Assembly: GCF_024713975.1 (NCBI RefSeq)
Contig: NC_091102.1
Coordinates: forward strand, 20,743,001-20,807,000
Reading direction: 5' to 3'
Length of the DNA stretch: 64,000 bases
From: Paralichthys olivaceus
Lineage: Eukaryota > Chordata > Actinopteri > Pleuronectiformes > Paralichthyidae
The position numbers were made by a program, and so were the translations under genes. Shown in pieces: positions 59,407 through 64,000 of the stretch. How positions within the stretch are numbered: the first letter of the stretch is position 1; the number at the start of each line of letters is the position of its first letter. The notes beneath the pieces are model-generated. The model made no database searches. It worked only from the letters and a program-made list of their open reading frames with translations, and was not told where the DNA came from.

Positions 59407-61927
59407 ATGTTCCCTTCCACAGTGAGGAGTGCACTGAGGCTGCTGCGGTGCAGGGGCACAGCGTGGAGCCCTCCTTCACCTGGAAAAGTCTTCTCTTCCA
59501 GACTGGTGCTGGGCATCGAGACCAGCTGTGATGACACTGGAGCTGCTGTGTTGGATGAGAAAGGTGAAATCCTGGGAGAGTCTCTGCATTCACAGAAAGA
59601 AGTTCACCTGAGGTGGGTGTCAGGGCCGTGTTCACGTCACACGGACATTATTCGGGGATTTGCTCAGATATGCTTGCCTCTCTCAAATGCTGCAGGGCTG
59701 GTGGCATCATCCCTACAGTGGCACAGCAGCTCCACAGGGAAAACATAAAGCGTGTGGTCCAGGAGGCTCTGGAGAGAAGCGGAGTGGACCCGAGCCAGCT
59801 CACGGCTGTGGCCACCACGGTGAAGCCGGGCTTGGCCCTGAGCTTGGGCATCGGCCTCGAGTTCAGTCAGAGGTTCGTGCGGGAACACGACAAACCGTTT
59901 ATCCCCATCCACCACATGGAAGCCCACGCCCTGACCGTCAGGATGCTTCATCCCGTTGCCTTCCCCTTCCTGGTCCTGCTCGTCTCTGGTGGTCACTCAC
60001 TTCTCGCCGTGGCCCGAGGGGTGGACGACTTTCTGCTTCTGGGTCACACTCTGGATGAAGCTCCAGGGGATACCCTGGATAAAGTAACAATGTCAAACTA
60101 ACATAAGGCATTTGTTGTTGTTGGTCACGGTGCTCAGTTTGTGATCTTGCACGCAACACATTTTTTTTTTGTAAATTCACAGGTGGCGAGACGTTTGTCC
60201 CTCATCAAACACCCACAGTGCTCCACTCTTAGTGGAGGACAAGCCATCGAGCTTCTTGCAAAGAACGGCGACAGGAGGAGGTTCGCTTTCACAACACCCA
60301 TGGGTCAAACTCACGACTGCTGCTTCTCTTTCGCTGGACTACGGAATCAAGTCACAATGATGATAATAAAAAAAGAGACAGAGGAAGGTATGAGGACTCA
60401 TGAATGGTTTACTTCCAGTTGATAGACCTTTTCAGGAAACAGTAAATGACTAATTATTCTATTTGTAAATCCATACATTCTACTATACGGGTTGCTGTGG
60501 CTCAGGAGATCATTTACTTAAATATTGTATAATTTCAAACATAGTATCATTTAATATATCAATTAATTTATAACTTTTGTACATGACCAGGGGAAAAATA
60601 TGAAGAGAGACTAAAGCAAAAACCTTGGCAAAGTTTAATCAGCTTTTTTTTAATTTACACACATATCTGAAAATGATGTAATTCAAGTTCCTGAGTAAAA
60701 CCTTTTTACGTCTTCTTTCGTCTGTAGGAGTAGAACAGGGGACACTGCTGTCATGTGTGAATGACATTGCAGCTGCCACACAGCACACTGTCGCCTCTCA
60801 TCTTGCGAAGCGAACACATCGTGCCATCTTGTTCTGTAAGGCAAACGGCCTGCTGCCATCAAGCAGTCCAACTTTGGTGAGTGTGTTACTCCTCTTCGTA
60901 TTGAATGAAAATATCTTGAAAACAAGTTGATAAATCTGACATTACTGCACTGTTTTGAGTCTAAGATTTAGATTTCACTTCAGTTCTTATCACGCTGTTT
61001 GTACAAGCATGAGGAAGGAAAATAAAAATGGACTCTAGATTGCTTCTAATTTAAACATCTGCTAATCAATCAATCAAATATTATCTGTAGAGCCCATATT
61101 CACTATTCATAATTTACCTCCTCTGTCCTTAACCACACTAATACACTTCCAGGATGGACAGAAGTGCAATATATGTCATCTTAAATAATGAGGCTAGTAT
61201 TTAACAAAGGGCTTATATAGTCACTCAAATGTTCAAAATAGTTCTCAACAAATGTACTTTTCCCTCCTGAATGAGTAACACTTAAAACACCATTGCTCAC
61301 GTTAAAAAAAAGGAATTTGTGTTGACAGTAAGACCATTATAGAATAAGACCGGCTTCATGAAATGAAACAACTTTGAGGTTTGAAGCTTTCAGCAGTTAC
61401 TCTTTTTTTCTAGGTGCTTTCTGGAGGAGTTGCAAGCAACCAGTATATCCGCAAGGCTTTGACCATTATCACTGAGACGACAGGACTGCGCCTGCTCTGT
61501 CCTCCAGCCAAATTCTGCACTGACAACGGAGTGATGATTGCATGGTGTGTATATTGTCAGGATCACCAGTGAAAGATTTAACTGTGAAACTGACTTTAGG
61601 ATCAAATTTAATGTGGGAATTTGTCTCCTTTTTATTGGTATTTTTTTTAAAACCAGGAACGGTGTTGAACGCTTGAGAGAAAGGAAAGGAATACTGCCTC
61701 CAAATGTAGACGTCCGCTACGAGCCTAAGTAAGTCACTGAAGATTTAAAAAATGTCATATTTAACCAGACCCAACAATTCTGGTCCACTTAATGTCACTG
61801 CTGATTAGAACGACACTGGCTCACATAAACGTTTCATTCCAGGGCGCCGCTGGGTGTTGATATGTCAGCGGAGGTGAAGGCAGCAGAGATCAGGTTGCCA
61901 TCGGTCAAACTCAAGATCCCCAACTGA
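59407..61927 (+). CDS. osgepl1: OSGEPL1, mitochondrial tRNA N6-threonylcarbamoyladenosine synthase (Kae1/Qri7 family)
   Basis: OSGEPL1 makes the t6A modification at position 37 of mitochondrial tRNAs that read ANN codons. Seven exons: 59407-59612, 59696-60083, 60183-60387, 60728-60876, 61414-61544, 61657-61728 and 61843-61927, all GT-AG with compatible phases, giving 411 residues (human 414). The first about 30 residues are basic and lack acids up to the fold, as expected for a mitochondrial presequence. The conserved fold starts at LVLGIETSCDDTGAAV (34-48). The metal site HxxxH is H142-MEA-H146. Further motifs are LVSGGHSLL, GDTLDKVARRLSL (across the second intron), SGGVASNQYIR and FCTDNGVMIAW. 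The first intron is only 83 bases. The upstream part of the frame was chosen from the ATG at 59407; no earlier in-frame ATG is near. Confidence 0.96.
61065..61165 (+). repeat. Decayed fish repeat ('atcaatcaaatattat..tagagccc')
   Basis: 'caatcaatcaaatattatctgtagagcccatattcac' followed by 'ctctgtccttaaccacac' resembles a repeat frequent in fish (words such as 'tttatttatatagcccaatatcac' and 'cctgtccttgaccc'). Short and diverged, in an osgepl1 intron. Confidence 0.4.
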
Positions 61928-64000
61928 CAGACTGGTGTATCTGTCCTGTACGGACAATAAGTTTGTAACACCTGGATTTTCCCCAGTTCAAAGAATATAC
62001 TGTGTATATTTGTATATTTTGTATATGTATAAAGCACACAGATATTTATTAATGAATGTGTTGTTACACATCTCAGTTATTTTTTTAACAGAGAATCAAA
62101 TTCATCAAAGTGGATCTTTTGTGTTTTCATCTATTGTGTTTAACTGAAATTACAGAAAAATCTGGACCATGCTCACTTGCTTATCAAAGATGAATTAGGA
62201 CTTTACATTTCACAAACCTGTGAGGTTGGATGAGTAGATCAGTTTAATAACAACCACAAGTGTTCTGCATGTGCGCTCATCATGCAGGAGGGGAAGACAG
62301 GATTCCACGGAATGAACCTTTAATCTTCTCTAGTGGAACAGATACTACTTATCTGTCATTATGGGGTATATATACCTTTACATTTATTGGCCTAGTTTCT
62401 GGTTTGAACTCCAGAAATGTCCATATTTTAAAGTTATTGATTTTGGTTGGACAACATGTAAAACTGAACTTGGTTCTGAATTAGCAGTGGGGTTTCTGAA
62501 TCACTGTAAAAAAAAAGTGGAGAATATTATGACACACTCCTCCCCACCCTCCAACTGTGCAGTGCCGACAGCCCCCCTGTCTATGAACTACTGTCTCGCA
62601 TATTAATTTAAAATTTTAAAACATTTATTTTTGTCTTTTAAAGATTAGAGAGATTGAAATTCCTGTTGGACATGAGTTTGCTACCTGTCCTTACTAACAT
62701 TACCTCTTCTATGATCGATCAGTCATGCAACAACATTCAGACTTAGATCTTCACATTCAGATATAACACATTGTGGCTTAATCCTCGTCAGTCTGCATTG
62801 AAACATTTACCTATCATTATTAAAAGTTTTCTTTTTTAAATCTGGAGTTTTAGGCACATGAGTGATCTATGATGAATTGTTTCTCGTGGTTTTTTGTTTT
62901 GCACCAATGGAACATTTCTATCATAGTCATATGTTGTAGATCATGTGACGTTTCTGAGTCAGCATGTTTGTACTGCAGCTTAAAAGAAAAAACTGGACTG
63001 GATATAATTTAAATATAGGCTGCACGGTCTGAATGTGTTTTAAAAGCATTTTAATTCGAATGAGCTCATGTTGAAATCGTGCTTAAACTATGTGGATCAA
63101 GACTTTTAATGAGGCTTCAATCTTTGATCTAGAAACTTCTTCTCTACATTGTCTGCTGCCAGCCGGAATTTAACATTGAATGTAGCTCTAGGATTTCAGC
63201 ATCCATTAATTTATTGGATGCTTCAGTGCTTATTGGCCACAAAGAAATTAAAGTCTGCTGGATAATGTGGGGATGTAGTAGACTACCATGAAGGAAATGT
63301 GATTGTGTTAAAAATCTCATAATTAATTACTGGCTTAATAAATAACTCCAGCTCAGGTTCTTTCACTGCTAAAGTGCTACACTTTTTTAGATATCAATGT
63401 ACAATAATGCCAAACACTCACTGTCCAGCTTTACTTGATTCAAAAGGAAGCTGTGCTGTTTATATACCTGTTGCCATGGTGAATCGCAGAGGCTCATGGA
63501 TGATGGGCTTTTATTTTTTATTCACCAGACGCCTGCTTTATTCAGAGTGAACATGAGGAACAGAAAACCTGGTTTCATCAGGGTCCATAGGTTTAAACCC
63601 TAAGCAGAACATGATCAGAAAAACATTTCACATTAACAATCATTTGTTTAACAAGGTCTGTCCTCTCAGGTCAGCTTGATGTTAAATACAAATACAAAAA
63701 GCGCATTTATACATGATTGCAAACCAAGGAGGAAAATCTAAATTACATGGGACATGTAATGTGCTGTAGTTTTCCACACATATGCAAACCATGTGCATTT
63801 TTATCATCCATTATCTTGAAATCACAGCCGCATTTCCTTTAATTTCCATTTGTTTATACTGGACATACTATAGAGTCTGGTGCAGTGCTGCGGGTTAGAG
63901 GGCAGGAAGTCCACAGGAAGAAAGGAGAAATGGAGCTGTTTGTTCCTGTATCGACATAAACAACATCTCAGATTCTCACATGACAGTCATGTTACGTTCT
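61928..64000 (+). other. osgepl1 3' region and downstream flank, no gene recognised
   Basis: AT-rich sequence with only small open frames (up to 81 codons) and no recognisable domain on either strand. An ATTAAA at 62818-62823 and an AATAAA at about 63337 are possible but unproven osgepl1 poly(A) signals. In humans the next gene is ANKAR; no part of it was recognised here. Confidence 0.45.

Noticed and set aside
60489-60512. Fragment resembling the head of the SINE family seen at 29.7 and 32.2 kb
   Set aside because: Only about 24 bases match ('gctgtggctcaggaga' core); too short to call a copy.
1-64000. Operon-like or defence-type system, CRISPR array, tRNA or rRNA genes
   Set aside because: None is visible. 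The genes are ordinary vertebrate genes with their own promoters, and repeats are simple or transposon-derived.

Overview
The window is nuclear DNA of a ray-finned fish, most likely a percomorph. The evidence is a complete three-exon myostatin gene of the teleost myostatin-1 (mstnb) type, short introns with ordinary GT-AG borders, abundant CA/CT microsatellites, and decayed interspersed repeats common in fish (Tc1-like elements, tRNA-derived SINEs, LINE pieces). No bacterial, viral or organellar genes are present.

Layout from left to right. 1-9430: an intron and the last seven coding exons of hibch (+); its earlier exons lie outside the window. 9431-14124: hibch 3' region and a gene-poor stretch. 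14125-14391: c2orf88/smAKAP (-), a small membrane PKA anchor. 14392-18600: intergenic, with a GC-rich block near 15.7-16.1 kb. 18606-22265: mstn (+), with TATA box, three exons and a long 3'UTR. 22.3-32.6 kb: gene-free interval with repeats. 32626-48607: pms1 (-), 12 coding exons reconstructed here (908 codons). 49.6-50.0 kb: divergent promoter region. 50-53.96 kb: ormdl1 (+). 55262-56416: adat3 (-), one coding exon. 56827-58236: alkbh6 (-), one coding exon. 59407-61927: osgepl1 (+), seven exons. 61.9-64 kb: 3' region with no gene recognised.

The order hibch - c2orf88 - mstn - pms1 - ormdl1 - osgepl1 matches human chromosome 2q32, so this is a conserved vertebrate block and not an operon or a dedicated system. 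The genes have unrelated housekeeping or signalling jobs: valine catabolism, PKA anchoring, control of muscle mass, mismatch repair, sphingolipid control, tRNA inosine formation, an AlkB-type dioxygenase and mitochondrial tRNA t6A formation. The exceptions to the human order are adat3 and alkbh6, which are on chromosome 19 in humans and here sit as two uninterrupted coding frames between ormdl1 and osgepl1.

I looked for an undescribed system and did not find one. The more unusual points are a probable GC-AG intron in pms1 with a SINE remnant just inside its donor, the intronless alkbh6, a duplicated segment split by an insertion in a pms1 intron, an overlapping upstream ORF at the pms1 start, and a perfect 18-bp hairpin downstream of hibch. 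All exon borders were read by eye from splice signals and recalled family sequences; no alignment or search was run.
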